Source of the DNA: Actinomadura craniellae
GTDB taxonomy: Bacteria; Actinomycetota; Actinomycetes; Streptosporangiales; Streptosporangiaceae
DNA length: 64,000 nt
NCBI RefSeq assembly: GCF_003289645.1
Contig: NZ_QLYX01000008.1
Location: 62,001 to 126,000, forward strand
Direction: 5' to 3'
Each line of letters begins with the position of its first letter. Positions within the stretch are counted from its first letter, which is position 1. Shown here in pieces: positions 20,055-28,774 of the stretch. The notes below the pieces were generated by a model, which saw nothing but the letters and a program-made list of their open reading frames with translations, ran no database searches and had not been told where the DNA came from. The position numbers and the translations under genes are program-made.

Positions 20055-20184
20055 GCTCGTCCCTCGCGGGCCGCTCCGCTCGCTCGTCGGCTAGGAGCTG
20101 TGCTTATGGGCTCCCAGCCTCCTCGCTCGCTGCGCGGACTGCTCGTCCCTCGCGGGCCGCTCCGCTCGCTCGTCGGCTAGGAGC
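20055..20184. repeat. 44-base direct repeat that covers the phoX stop codon
   Basis: Bases 20055-20098 and 20141-20184 are identical over 44 positions, 86 bases apart, and include CGCTCGCTCGTCGGCTAGGA. The second copy contains the last codons and stop (TAG at 20177-20179) of the minus-strand phoX gene; the first copy has the same stop-like sequence without a gene. Confidence 0.8.
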
Positions 20185-22255
20185 CGATCTCCTTGCCGTG
20201 GCGGTGCCAGACCGAGACGACGGACGGGCGGGGCTGGTCGCCGTCGGGCCAGCGGCTGACGGGGTTCTCCGGGCTGGCGGTGCCGCCCTCGCCGGGGTGC
20301 TGCACCGCGACGAAGACCGTCCGCTGGTCGGGGGTGATCAGCGGGCCGCAGGTCTCCGCGGCCAGGGGCACGGTCAGGAACTGCCGGACGTAGCCGCGCT
20401 CCCTGCCCTCGACCGGCATGGCGAACAGCCCGTCGTTGGTGCCCAGGGCGTTGCCGTCGGTGGAGATCCACAGGTTGCCGTCGGAGTCGAAGGCCAGGTT
20501 GTCCGGGCAGGAGATCGGGCTGACCTTGGACTTGTCGAAGCCCGCGAAGTAGGTCGTCGGGTCGGACGGGTCGCCGCAGACCAGCGGGACGCTCCACCGG
20601 AACTTCGTGGCGCCGACGTCGTTGCGGTCCTCGACGATCTCCAGCACGTGGCCGTGCTTGTTGCCCGGCCGCGGGTTGGCCTCGTCCACCTGGGCGGCGG
20701 TCCGCGCGGTGTTGTTGGTCAGCGCCACGTAGATGGCCCCGGTCTTGGGGTTGCGCTCCATGTCCTCGGGGCGGTCCATCTTGGTGGCGCCCACCTTGTC
20801 GGCGGCCAGCCGGGTGTGGATCAGCACCTCGGCGGCGGTCATCCCCGGGACGTAGCTCTTGTCGCCCCGCACCAGCGGGATCCACACGCCGGAGCCGTCG
20901 AAGGCGCCGTCGGAGGGCAGCTCGCCGGAGCCGTCGATCTCGGCCGGGGGGCTGTCGCCGGTGAGCCGGGCCACGTACAGGGTGCCGTGGTCGAGCAGCG
21001 TCATGTTGTGCCGCCGGGAGCCCCGGTGGTACCGCTCGGTCGACACGAACTTGTAGATGTAGTCGAAGCGCTCGTCGTCACCCATGTAGATGACGGCCCG
21101 GCCGTCCTTGGACAGCGAGCTGTTGGCGGCCTCGTGCTTGAAGCGGCCCAGGTGGGTGCGCTTGCGCGGCGCGGCGTGCGGGTCGTAGGGGTCGATCTCC
21201 ACGATCCAGCCGTGCCGGTTGGCCTCGTTGGGGTGCTTGGTGAGGTCGAAGCGCTCCTCGACCCGGTCCCAGCGGCGGCCGGGCAGCGCGGAGGTGCTGA
21301 TGCCGTACCGGGCCAGCGCGGGCTGGGCCTCGGCGGGCACCCCGGCGCTGGCGCCGAAGTACTGGTTGAAGTTCTCCTCCGCGGTGAGGATCGTGTCCCA
21401 CGGGGAGACGCCACCGGCGCAGTTGTTCAGCATGCCGAGGACCGTCCGGCCCTTGGGGTCGGCCTGGGTGCGCAGCAGCGGGTGGCCGGCGGCGGGGCCG
21501 GTGAGCTCCATCCGGGTGGAGGTGGTGATGCGCCGGTTGAAGCGGCGGCTGCCCCGGGTCTCCAGCTTCCACTGGCCGCTGCGGCCGGCCCGCACGATCT
21601 CGACCAGCGAGCCGCCGTGCGCGGCCATCGCGATCTTGATCTGCTCCTCGGTGGCGGTGGCGCCACCGGTGTAGCCGCGGAACATCAGCTCTTCGTTGGT
21701 GTACTCGTGGTTGACCCACAGCAGCGCGCGGTCCTTCCCGAGCGGGAAGAACGAGACGAAGTCGCAGTTGTAGCCGAACTGCCGGGCCTGGGCGGCGGCC
21801 GTCTGCTTCTCGAAGTCGAACGCGGGCGCGCCGGGCAGCACCGGGTCGCCCCAGCGGACGACGACCGAGGACTCGTAACCGGGCGGGACGGTGACCTTGT
21901 CGTCCTTGTTGGGCGGCACCGGGGTGAAGCGCAGCCGGGAGCCACCGCCCCAGCCGGGCCAGTGGCCGTGGCCACCGGGGTGGGTGTGCGCGGCCGCGGG
22001 CGCGGCGGACAGCGCGGCACCGGCGCCGACGACCAGCGCGCCGAGGGCCCCGGCGCGGAGCATCCCGCGGCGGGAGATCTGCTCGGCGATGATGTCGCCG
22101 AAGTACGAGTTGGCGCTGGTGTTGGGCACCGGGTGATCGCACGCGTTGCCGCAGCGGTACTGGCACGTCATGGCACTGCGCCCGCCCGCGTGGGGCACCG
22201 CGGCGAGCGGAAGCGGGCGACGGAAGTCTGGGCTGCTGGAAGGGGGCAGGACCAC
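20177..22255 (-). CDS. phoX: Tat-exported PhoX family (DUF839) alkaline phosphatase
   Basis: The 692-aa protein is a PhoX-type phosphatase, a calcium/iron enzyme that releases phosphate from organic esters outside the cell. The GTG at 22255 has AGGAGG 7 bases upstream, so the unusual long N-region is real: CQYRCGNACD (residues 31-40) precedes the twin-arginine motif SRRGMLRAG (61-69) and an Ala-rich hydrophobic stretch. The cysteine-rich leader is, as I recall, common in actinobacterial members. Further on, LWVNHEYTNEELMF, NNCAGGVSPWDTILTAEEN and GDDERFDYIYKFVS are family motifs. Phosphate-dependent control is likely but I could not identify a PHO box with confidence. Confidence 0.9.
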   Translation of the reverse strand: MVLPPSSSPDFRRPLPLAAVPHAGGRSAMTCQYRCGNACDHPVPNTSANSYFGDIIAEQISRRGMLRAGALGALVVGAGAALSAAPAAAHTHPGGHGHWPGWGGGSRLRFTPVPPNKDDKVTVPPGYESSVVVRWGDPVLPGAPAFDFEKQTAAAQARQFGYNCDFVSFFPLGKDRALLWVNHEYTNEELMFRGYTGGATATEEQIKIAMAAHGGSLVEIVRAGRSGQWKLETRGSRRFNRRITTSTRMELTGPAAGHPLLRTQADPKGRTVLGMLNNCAGGVSPWDTILTAEENFNQYFGASAGVPAEAQPALARYGISTSALPGRRWDRVEERFDLTKHPNEANRHGWIVEIDPYDPHAAPRKRTHLGRFKHEAANSSLSKDGRAVIYMGDDERFDYIYKFVSTERYHRGSRRHNMTLLDHGTLYVARLTGDSPPAEIDGSGELPSDGAFDGSGVWIPLVRGDKSYVPGMTAAEVLIHTRLAADKVGATKMDRPEDMERNPKTGAIYVALTNNTARTAAQVDEANPRPGNKHGHVLEIVEDRNDVGATKFRWSVPLVCGDPSDPTTYFAGFDKSKVSPISCPDNLAFDSDGNLWISTDGNALGTNDGLFAMPVEGRERGYVRQFLTVPLAAETCGPLITPDQRTVFVAVQHPGEGGTASPENPVSRWPDGDQPRPSVVSVWHRHGKEIGS

Positions 22256-22365
22256 CGGGTTTCCTCCTGGTCACGATGATTCATCGTGACGCTACTGAAG
22301 CAGGGAGATCCCCGGGGGAACGGCAGGTGAACGACGCACGTTCCGTTTTGTCGGATTTGCTGAGA

Positions 22366-23322
22366 TCAGAAGACGGAAACGTGCACGTGGTCGTAGTGGT
22401 TCTGCGTGATGCTGCCGCGATCGCCCATCATCTTCCACCCGGCGCCGGTCCTGAAGTCGTAGATGCGCTGCCGCCAGATGATGTACATGACGCCCATCCG
22501 GGACCCGTTGCGGATCAGGTAGTTGGACACCTGGTCGCCGTGCGCCATCCGCGCCGAACTCGGCATCGAGCCTGCGGTGCTCTCCATGAAGTCGCAGGCC
22601 CGACCCTTGCCGTGCTCACCGGGGTCGCCGGCGCGCATGCAGCCGATGATCGGGAAGGGGCCGAACTCGGTGTCGATCTCGGCCTTCACCCGCGCCATGC
22701 GCGGCGTGATCCCGCCCATGCCGATGCTCGGCGACTCGGGCTTGTACTTCTTGAGCAACTGCTGGACGCGGGCCTTCTGCGCGTTGAGGTCCTTGATGGC
22801 CTTCTCGAGCTTGTCGATCCGGGCCCCGGCCTCCTGCTGGGCCTTCTCCTGCGCGGTCACCAGAGCCTGGATCTGCTGCACCTTCGCCGCGTGGTTCTGC
22901 GACAGGTGGTCGGCCATCGTGGCGCCGCTGAGCATGGTGCTCGGGTCGTCGGTGGCCAGGATCGCCACCGACGGCTCGATGCCGTTGCTGATGTAGCGGG
23001 CGGCGGCGAGCTGCGCGACCACACCGCGCGCGGCGGCCAGGTCGTCGCGCAGGGCGTCGGCTTTTTGCAGCGCCCTCTTGGCGTCGTTGCGGGTGTCGCG
23101 CAGTTCCTCGAGCTCGCCCCGGTACTGGCGCTCGAGTTGCTGGATCTGCTTGGTCAGCCGGTTGACCTTGGCGATGTCGCCGGGCGCGGCCGCCGCGGGG
23201 GCGGCGCCGGCCGTGGAGCCGGTGAACATCGTCAGGGCACCGATCGCCGACGCCAGAGCGAGCCCGGTCCGGCGCGGGCGCCACCGGGGCACCACACGAC
23301 AGAGCAGGGGTTCACGGGACAC
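22366..23322 (-). CDS. Secreted coiled-coil protein with LAS-type peptidase-like C-terminal domain (cell-wall hydrolase)
   Basis: The 318-aa protein starts with a signal peptide (hydrophobic stretch ending in AGAAPAAAAPG near residue 49). Residues about 50-195 are heptad-rich and probably form a long coiled coil, as in many exported wall hydrolases. The C-terminal 110 residues match the ARB_07466-type domain: EHGKGRACDF gives an H-x6-D pair and HYDHVHVSVF supplies the last histidine, the zinc pattern of LAS peptidases (VanY/MepA). It probably cleaves peptidoglycan. GTG at 23322 has AAAGGAG 9-10 bases upstream. No known riboswitch was recognised in its leader. Confidence 0.78.
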   Translation of the reverse strand: MSREPLLCRVVPRWRPRRTGLALASAIGALTMFTGSTAGAAPAAAAPGDIAKVNRLTKQIQQLERQYRGELEELRDTRNDAKRALQKADALRDDLAAARGVVAQLAAARYISNGIEPSVAILATDDPSTMLSGATMADHLSQNHAAKVQQIQALVTAQEKAQQEAGARIDKLEKAIKDLNAQKARVQQLLKKYKPESPSIGMGGITPRMARVKAEIDTEFGPFPIIGCMRAGDPGEHGKGRACDFMESTAGSMPSSARMAHGDQVSNYLIRNGSRMGVMYIIWRQRIYDFRTGAGWKMMGDRGSITQNHYDHVHVSVF

Positions 23323-23460
23323 GCTCTCACACTCCTTTCCTCGGCCGGCCGAGCGCGGACACGGTGGACACAACCGGTACGCGTAGGCGGGCCCGCAGGG
23401 TTCGATGACCCCGGCCAAGACTGCCCAGCAGGCGGCCAGGACGTCAGCGACCCGATGCCG

Positions 23461-23482
23461 GTGAACGGTAAAGAACCGTCAC
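23461..23482. promoter_or_regulatory. Short inverted repeat upstream of the cell-wall hydrolase
   Basis: GTGAACGGT and AACCGTCAC flank a 4-base centre and pair with one bulge. It lies about 140 bases before the hydrolase start in a 239-base non-coding stretch, where a promoter or operator is expected. Confidence 0.3.
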
Positions 23483-23561
23483 ATGCATCGCCAAGATTAA
23501 ACCCATCACGGCGTCTGTGCGGCCCCCGCCCCGATTTGGCGGGTAGATCGCGCGCACCCGA

Positions 23562-24737
23562 TCACAACCCACCCTGGTTGAGCAGCCGATTCGGTGTGCC
23601 GGCCGGCAATCCCGCGATTCTGCCGGCGGTCGCGGTGGCGTACAGCCACCGCTGGATCGTGGCGAACGGCGCCGCGCCGTGCACCGACTGGTAGAGCGCG
23701 GCCACTCCGGCGACGTGCGGGGCCGCCATCGACGTGCCGCTGAGCGAGGCGTGGTAGGGCGCGGTCGGGTAGGCCGACAGGACCGCGGAGCCGGGCGCGT
23801 GGACGTCCACGCACCGGCCGTGGTTGGACCAGGCGGGGCGCCGGTCGGCGGAGGTGGTGGCGCCGACGGTCATCACCTGGGCCGCCCCGGCCGGCGACTG
23901 GGTGCAGGCGTCGACGCCCGCCCCCCGGGTGTCGCCGTTCCCGGCGGCGGCCGTCACGAAGACGCCCGACCGCGCCAGGCCGGTGACCGCGGTGTCCAGC
24001 GCCGGCGACCTGGGCCCGCCCAGGGAGAGGTTGGCCACGGCGGGCTTGACCGCCCACAGCCGCACCCAGCTCACGGCTGCGATGACGTCGGAGTAGGGGG
24101 CGTTCCCGGTGCAGTCGAGCACCTTGACCGAGCGCAGCCCGACGCCCTTGGCCACCCCGTAGGTCCGGGCGCCGATGATGCCCGCCACGTGCGTGCCGTG
24201 GCCCGCGCAGTCGGCGGCGTCCCCGACCAGCCGCGGAGCCACCCACGAGGTGGCGGCCCGGCCGCCGAACTCGGCGAGCGAGGTGTTGACCCCGCTGTCG
24301 ATCACATAGGCGGTGACGCCCTCGCCGGTGGCCCGGTAGGTGTAGGACCCCGACAGCGGCGGCGTCCGCTGGTCGATGCGGTCGAGCCCCCAGGGCAGCG
24401 GCGCCCGCTGGACGGCGGACGCCCGGGCGATCTGGTCCTGCTCGATCGCGGCCACGTCGGGGTCGTGGCGGAGCCGGTCGAGCTGGGCGGGCGACAGCCG
24501 TGCCGCGAACCCGGTCAGCGCGCCCGCGTAGCGGTGGACGGCCGCGACGCGGGCCCGGCCCGTCGCGGCCGCGACCGGGCGGCCCGGCCGGAGAGTGACG
24601 ATGTACCGGCCGGAGATGGGGACACCGGCGGCCGCGGCGACCCGGACCGGTTCCGGCCCGGCCGCCACGGGGGGCGCCGACAGCGCGACGGCGGCGAGCG
24701 CACCGGCGAGCAGGGCGCCTCGGGGGGTGGGGCGCAC
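23562..24737 (-). CDS. Secreted subtilisin-like serine protease (S8 family) with inhibitor I9 propeptide
   Basis: The 391-aa preproprotein has a signal peptide (ALLAGALAAVALSAPPVAAG), an I9-type prodomain (about residues 42-105; GRYIVTLRPG through DPDVAAIEQD) and a catalytic domain with D147 (AYVIDSGVN), H180 (GHGTHVAG) and S336 (LSGTSMAAPHVAG). The oxyanion-hole asparagine is in AAAGNGD. It is an extracellular protease of the aqualysin/proteinase K type. The GTG at 24737 has TAGGAG upstream and gives a conventional signal peptide; an earlier start at 24788 would put hydrophilic residues before it. Confidence 0.92.
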   Translation of the reverse strand: MRPTPRGALLAGALAAVALSAPPVAAGPEPVRVAAAAGVPISGRYIVTLRPGRPVAAATGRARVAAVHRYAGALTGFAARLSPAQLDRLRHDPDVAAIEQDQIARASAVQRAPLPWGLDRIDQRTPPLSGSYTYRATGEGVTAYVIDSGVNTSLAEFGGRAATSWVAPRLVGDAADCAGHGTHVAGIIGARTYGVAKGVGLRSVKVLDCTGNAPYSDVIAAVSWVRLWAVKPAVANLSLGGPRSPALDTAVTGLARSGVFVTAAAGNGDTRGAGVDACTQSPAGAAQVMTVGATTSADRRPAWSNHGRCVDVHAPGSAVLSAYPTAPYHASLSGTSMAAPHVAGVAALYQSVHGAAPFATIQRWLYATATAGRIAGLPAGTPNRLLNQGGL

Positions 24738-24830
24738 GACGAGTCTCCTAGACGAGGAGGGGGACGAAGTGCACCCTAACGGAGCCACCCGGTTGACCTG
24801 GCTACATATCCTTGCGTGTTCGGATGGTCA

Positions 24831-26303
24831 CTATCCGCGCGTCAGTGTCGCCTGGTAGGTCAGCGCGGTGCCCGGCCGCTTCCAGGCGTACTGGAGAGAG
24901 CCGTCCTGCTGCCGGGTGACGACCACCGATCCGCTGGTGCAGCCCCGGCTGATCTGCAGGTCCATCTCCAGCCGCTGCTCGGTGCCGCGCTTGAAGGTGA
25001 GCGTGCCCCGGCACCGGTTGCGCGGGTAGACGACGGCGGCGGTGGCCTGGCCCGGCTGGAAGGTGACCTGCACCGGGAAGGACGCGTTGCCCCGCTGGGC
25101 GTTGATGGCCGTGCCGCTCCAGGTGCCGGCGAACGCCTGCGGGACGCTGTCGACCGGCGCGTTGCCCGCGGCGGTCGACGGGCTCGGCGAGGGCGTGGCC
25201 GGGGAGTCGTCCAGCTGCGGCCAGAGCACCAGCGCGATCAGCACCACGCCGGCCAGCACGCCGATCCCCACCGAGGCGATCACGCCGAGCGCCCGGTTGT
25301 TCTTCCGGCCGCCCCCGCCGCCCGCCGCCGGCCGGGGGGTGTCGGGCTCCCATACCGGCGGCAGCAGATCCTGGATCGCGGTCGAGTTGTGGTCTTCGAA
25401 GGTGACCGGGCCCACCGGGGCGGGGTGGGGCACCGGCTCGGCCGCGAGCGTTTTCGCCTCGGTGACCATCGCGTCGGGCATCGCGGAGACCAGGTCGTCC
25501 AGCCCCAGCAGCCGGTCGAGGATCTGGCGGGCGCTGGGCCTGCGCCCGGGGTCCTTGGCGAGCGCCTCCGCCACGATGCCGCGCAGCGAGGGGGGAAGCT
25601 CGGTGAGATCCGGCTCCTCGTACATGATTCGCTGCATTACGGCGGGACCGGAATCATCGCCGAACGGCAACCGGCCGGTGGCGGCGAAGACCATCGTGCC
25701 GCCCCAGGCGAACACGTCGGCGGCGGGTCCGACCCCGACCCCGCTGAGCTGTTCGGGCGCCATGAAGGCCGGATTGCCGGCCATCGCCGGGCCGGCCGCG
25801 CCGACCTTCTCCAGCGCCTGCGCGATGCCGAAGTCGACCACCCGCGGGCCGTCGACGGCGAGCAGCACGTTGCCGGGCTTGAAAGCGTGGTGCACCACTC
25901 CGGCCAGGTGGAGGGCGGTGAGCGCGGTGGCGGTGCCGACCGCGATCCGCTCCAGTGCGTTCGGGCCGCGCGGGCCGTCCTGGTCGACGAGCCGCTGGAG
26001 GGACGGGCCGTCGACGAACTCGCTGACGATGTACGGCCGTTCGCCGTCCAGGCCGACGTCCAGCAACGAGGCCACGCCCTGGCTCTGCGCCTGCTTGGCC
26101 TGGTCGAACGCCCGGGTGAACAGGGTCCGGGTCACCGGGTCGTTCGACGGCAGGACGCGCAGCAGCTTGACCGCGACGGACCCGCCGGCCGGGCTGCGGC
26201 CGAGGTACACGGTGGCCTGGCTTCCCTCACCGGCCAGCCCGACGATCTCGTAGTCGCCGAGCTGTTCGGGATCGCCGGGCCTCAGTGGCCGGGCATCGGG
26301 CAT
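24831..26303 (-). CDS. Transmembrane Ser/Thr protein kinase homologue, probable pseudokinase
   Basis: The 490-aa protein has an N-terminal Hanks-type kinase domain (about 15-275), a linker, one transmembrane helix (near 345-368) and an extracellular domain of about 110 residues. The ATP lysine (VAVK, K46), DFG (157-159) and APE region are kept, but the catalytic loop reads HHAFKPGN at 138-145: the proton-acceptor Asp of HRD is Ala140. The alpha-C glutamate also seems absent. I infer little or no phosphotransfer activity. The start at 26303 has GGAGG 5 bases upstream. The extracellular part may sense a ligand. It is transcribed toward the protease gene and could share a message with it. Confidence 0.85.
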   Translation of the reverse strand: MPDARPLRPGDPEQLGDYEIVGLAGEGSQATVYLGRSPAGGSVAVKLLRVLPSNDPVTRTLFTRAFDQAKQAQSQGVASLLDVGLDGERPYIVSEFVDGPSLQRLVDQDGPRGPNALERIAVGTATALTALHLAGVVHHAFKPGNVLLAVDGPRVVDFGIAQALEKVGAAGPAMAGNPAFMAPEQLSGVGVGPAADVFAWGGTMVFAATGRLPFGDDSGPAVMQRIMYEEPDLTELPPSLRGIVAEALAKDPGRRPSARQILDRLLGLDDLVSAMPDAMVTEAKTLAAEPVPHPAPVGPVTFEDHNSTAIQDLLPPVWEPDTPRPAAGGGGGRKNNRALGVIASVGIGVLAGVVLIALVLWPQLDDSPATPSPSPSTAAGNAPVDSVPQAFAGTWSGTAINAQRGNASFPVQVTFQPGQATAAVVYPRNRCRGTLTFKRGTEQRLEMDLQISRGCTSGSVVVTRQQDGSLQYAWKRPGTALTYQATLTRG

Positions 26304-26394
26304 GGAAACCTCCGCGTACTGCCCCATGGTGATGTGGTCTGGTCCTTTTTACCGTTTCACAACGGGGGGCAGGGACCGGATACCGTCGAACACG

Positions 26395-26826
26395 ATGTCT
26401 CGAATTCAGCTCAGTTCCACCGCGCTCGATGCGCAACTGGCGGAGCTCGGCCTCCCCCCGTACTCCGGGACCGACGAGCCGGCGGCGCTGCGGGCGGCCT
26501 GCCTCGACGCCGTCCTGGCCGCCTGGGACGCCGGCGCCGAACCGCACCGGCCGGTGCTGAAGGGCGCCGTGCGGCTGCTGCTCGACCGGCTCGCGGCGGC
26601 GGCGCCGGGCCGTTCGGTGGAGGTGCGCGTCCCGCCGTACGCGGCGGTGCAGTGCGTCGAGGGGCCCCGGCACACCCGGGGCACCCCGCCCAACGTGGTG
26701 GAGACCGACGCCGTCACCTGGATCGGGCTGGCCACCGGCCGGACCGGCTGGGCCGAGGCGGTCGCCGACGGGCGGGTCCGGGCCACCGGCCCCCGCGCCG
26801 ACCTGTCCGGCCGGCTGCCGCTCTAA
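26395..26826 (+). CDS. Sterol carrier family (SCP2-like) small protein
   Basis: The 143-aa protein has the actinobacterial sterol-carrier-like pattern: a helical N-terminal part with HRPVLKGAVRLLLDRL, a basic surface and the segment VEVRVPPYAAVQCVEGPRHTRG, then NVVETDAVTWIGLATGR. It is conserved near purF in related genomes as I recall. Ligand unknown. There is no strong ribosome site before the ATG at 26395. It diverges from the kinase-like gene and overlaps the stop of the facing DUF4190 gene by four bases. Confidence 0.68.
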   Translation: MSRIQLSSTALDAQLAELGLPPYSGTDEPAALRAACLDAVLAAWDAGAEPHRPVLKGAVRLLLDRLAAAAPGRSVEVRVPPYAAVQCVEGPRHTRGTPPNVVETDAVTWIGLATGRTGWAEAVADGRVRATGPRADLSGRLPL

Positions 26827-27179
26827 CGGCGCTGGGCGAACGGGAACTCGCGCTCGATGCACTCCTGCTTGGCGGCGTCGTCCGGATAGCGCACCGGGTC
26901 AGCGCACTCGGCGGCCTGGCTGAGCAGCCAGACGAGCACCGCACCGCCCACCGCCAACGTCAGCAGCGAGGCGACGATGCCGCCGACCGCCATGGCCCGG
27001 TCCGGGCCGCGCTTGACCGCCAGCCCGCCCAGGACCAGCCCGACCAGTGCGGCGATCATGCCCGCGCCGCAGAACAGCAGCAGGGGCAGACCCGACAGAC
27101 CGAGCGCGAGCGAGGCCACGGCCATGCCGTTCCGCCGGGTCGGAGCGGTCGAGCGAATCTGGTAGCCGGACATGCTCAT
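26823..27179 (-). CDS. DUF4190 family small membrane protein
   Basis: The 118-aa protein has two hydrophobic segments (LALGLSGLPLLLFCGAGMIAALVGLVLG and AMAVGGIVASLLTLAVGGAVLVWLL) joined by GLAVKRGPDRAM, the DUF4190 pattern, with a short polar tail. AGGAGG lies 9 bases before the ATG. The stop overlaps that of the facing sterol carrier gene. Function unknown. Confidence 0.72.
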   Translation of the reverse strand: MSMSGYQIRSTAPTRRNGMAVASLALGLSGLPLLLFCGAGMIAALVGLVLGGLAVKRGPDRAMAVGGIVASLLTLAVGGAVLVWLLSQAAECADPVRYPDDAAKQECIEREFPFAQRR

Positions 27180-27322
27180 GGGGACGAACCTCCTGGACGC
27201 GATGCTTCAAGGCTCGCGCGTCCAGGGCCGCTGACGTCCGCACCAACGGCAACACTCCGGCAAAGGTCGGTTAAGGACCTGTGCTGATCGAAGCAGATCG
27301 AAGGGCCAATACACTGAGTGGT

Positions 27323-28774
27323 GTGCCTCATCCTGATGGACGACTGAGCCACGACTTCGACCCCTCCGATCGCCCCCCGCAGGACGCCTGCGGGGTCTTC
27401 GGGGTGTGGGTCCCGCCCGGCGAGGCCGAGGCGGCCGAGGTCAGCAAGCTCACCTACTACGGCCTGTACGCCCTCCAGCACCGCGGCCAGGAGTCGGCCG
27501 GCATCGCGGTGAGCGACGGTGCACGCATCGTCGTCTACAAGGACATGGGGCTCGTCGCCCAGGTGTTCGACGAGCCGGTGCTCAACACGATGCGCGGCCA
27601 CGTCGCGGTCGGGCACTGCCGCTACTCCACCACGGGCTCTCCCACCTGGGAGAACGCCCAGCCGACGCTGCGCTCGACCGACACCGGCAACCTGGCGCTG
27701 GCGCACAACGGCAACCTCATCAACACCCCGGAGCTGGCGGCCCGGCTGGACCCCGCCACGCTCGTCGGAAGCAGCGACACCGAGGTCCTCACCGCCCTGC
27801 TGGCCACCCGCGAGGGCGGCCCGCTCGCCGCGGCGGCCGAGATCCTGCCCGTCACCCGGGGCGCGTTCTCCCTGGTCTTCATGGACGAGGGCACCCTGTA
27901 CGCCGCCCGCGACCCGGAGGGCATCCGCCCGCTGGTGCTGGGCCGGCTGGAGCGGGGCTGGGTGGTGGCGTCCGAGACCGCCGGGCTGGACATCGTGGGC
28001 GCGCAGTTCGTCCGCGAGGTGGAGCCGGGCGAGCTGCTGGCGATCGACGCGGACGGCGTGCGGAGCCAGCGCTTCGCCGAGCCCCGGCCCAAGGGCTGCC
28101 TGTTCGAGTACGTCTACCTGGCCCGTCCCGACACCACCATCTCCGGCCGCAGCGTCCACGCCACCCGGGTGGAGGTGGGCCGCCTGCTGGCCCGCGAACA
28201 CCCGGTCGAGGCCGACCTGGTGATCCCCACGCCCGAGTCGGGCACCCCGGCGGCGATCGGGTACGCCGAGGCGTCGGGCATCCCCTACGGCCAGGGGCTG
28301 GTGAAGAACTCCTACGTGGGCCGCACGTTCATCCAGCCCTCGCAGAGCATCCGCCAGCTCGGCATCCGGCTCAAGCTGAACCCGCTGCGCGAGGCGATCG
28401 AGGGCAAGCGGCTGGTCGTGGTCGACGACTCGATCGTGCGCGGCAACACCCAGCGCGCCATCGTCCGCATGCTGCGCGAGGCGGGTGCGGCCGAGGTGCA
28501 CGTGCGGATCTCCAGCCCGCCGGTGGCCTGGCCGTGCTTCTACGGCATCGACTTCGCCACCCGCGCCGAGCTGATCGCGGGCAACCTCTCGGTGGACGAG
28601 ATCCGCGCCTCGATCGGTGCCGACACGCTGGGCTTCGTCTCGCTCGACCACCTCATCCAGGCCACCCGGATCGCCAAGGACAGCCTGTGCCGGGCGTGCT
28701 TCGACGGCGTCTACCCGATCCCGGTGGACGAGGCCGCCCGCGGCAAGCACGTCCTCGAGGGCACCCGCTCGTGA
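27323..28774 (+). CDS. purF: Amidophosphoribosyltransferase
   Basis: PurF makes phosphoribosylamine from PRPP and glutamine, the first committed step of purine synthesis. The catalytic N-terminal cysteine is C23 (DACGVFGVW), exposed after removal of a 22-residue propeptide. The glutaminase domain is followed by a type I PRTase domain with the PRPP motif VVVDDSIVRGNT and the C-terminal DSLCRACFDGVYP, which supplies cysteines for the 4Fe-4S cluster of the Bacillus-type enzyme. The GTG start at 27323 lacks a strong ribosome site. The stop overlaps the purM start (GTGA). Confidence 0.95.
   Translation: MPHPDGRLSHDFDPSDRPPQDACGVFGVWVPPGEAEAAEVSKLTYYGLYALQHRGQESAGIAVSDGARIVVYKDMGLVAQVFDEPVLNTMRGHVAVGHCRYSTTGSPTWENAQPTLRSTDTGNLALAHNGNLINTPELAARLDPATLVGSSDTEVLTALLATREGGPLAAAAEILPVTRGAFSLVFMDEGTLYAARDPEGIRPLVLGRLERGWVVASETAGLDIVGAQFVREVEPGELLAIDADGVRSQRFAEPRPKGCLFEYVYLARPDTTISGRSVHATRVEVGRLLAREHPVEADLVIPTPESGTPAAIGYAEASGIPYGQGLVKNSYVGRTFIQPSQSIRQLGIRLKLNPLREAIEGKRLVVVDDSIVRGNTQRAIVRMLREAGAAEVHVRISSPPVAWPCFYGIDFATRAELIAGNLSVDEIRASIGADTLGFVSLDHLIQATRIAKDSLCRACFDGVYPIPVDEAARGKHVLEGTRS

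Noticed and set aside
23323-23561. Possible c-di-AMP (ydaO) riboswitch in front of the cell-wall hydrolase
   Set aside because: Wall hydrolases in actinomycetes often have one, but I could not match the conserved GC-rich blocks here; only a short inverted repeat was visible.
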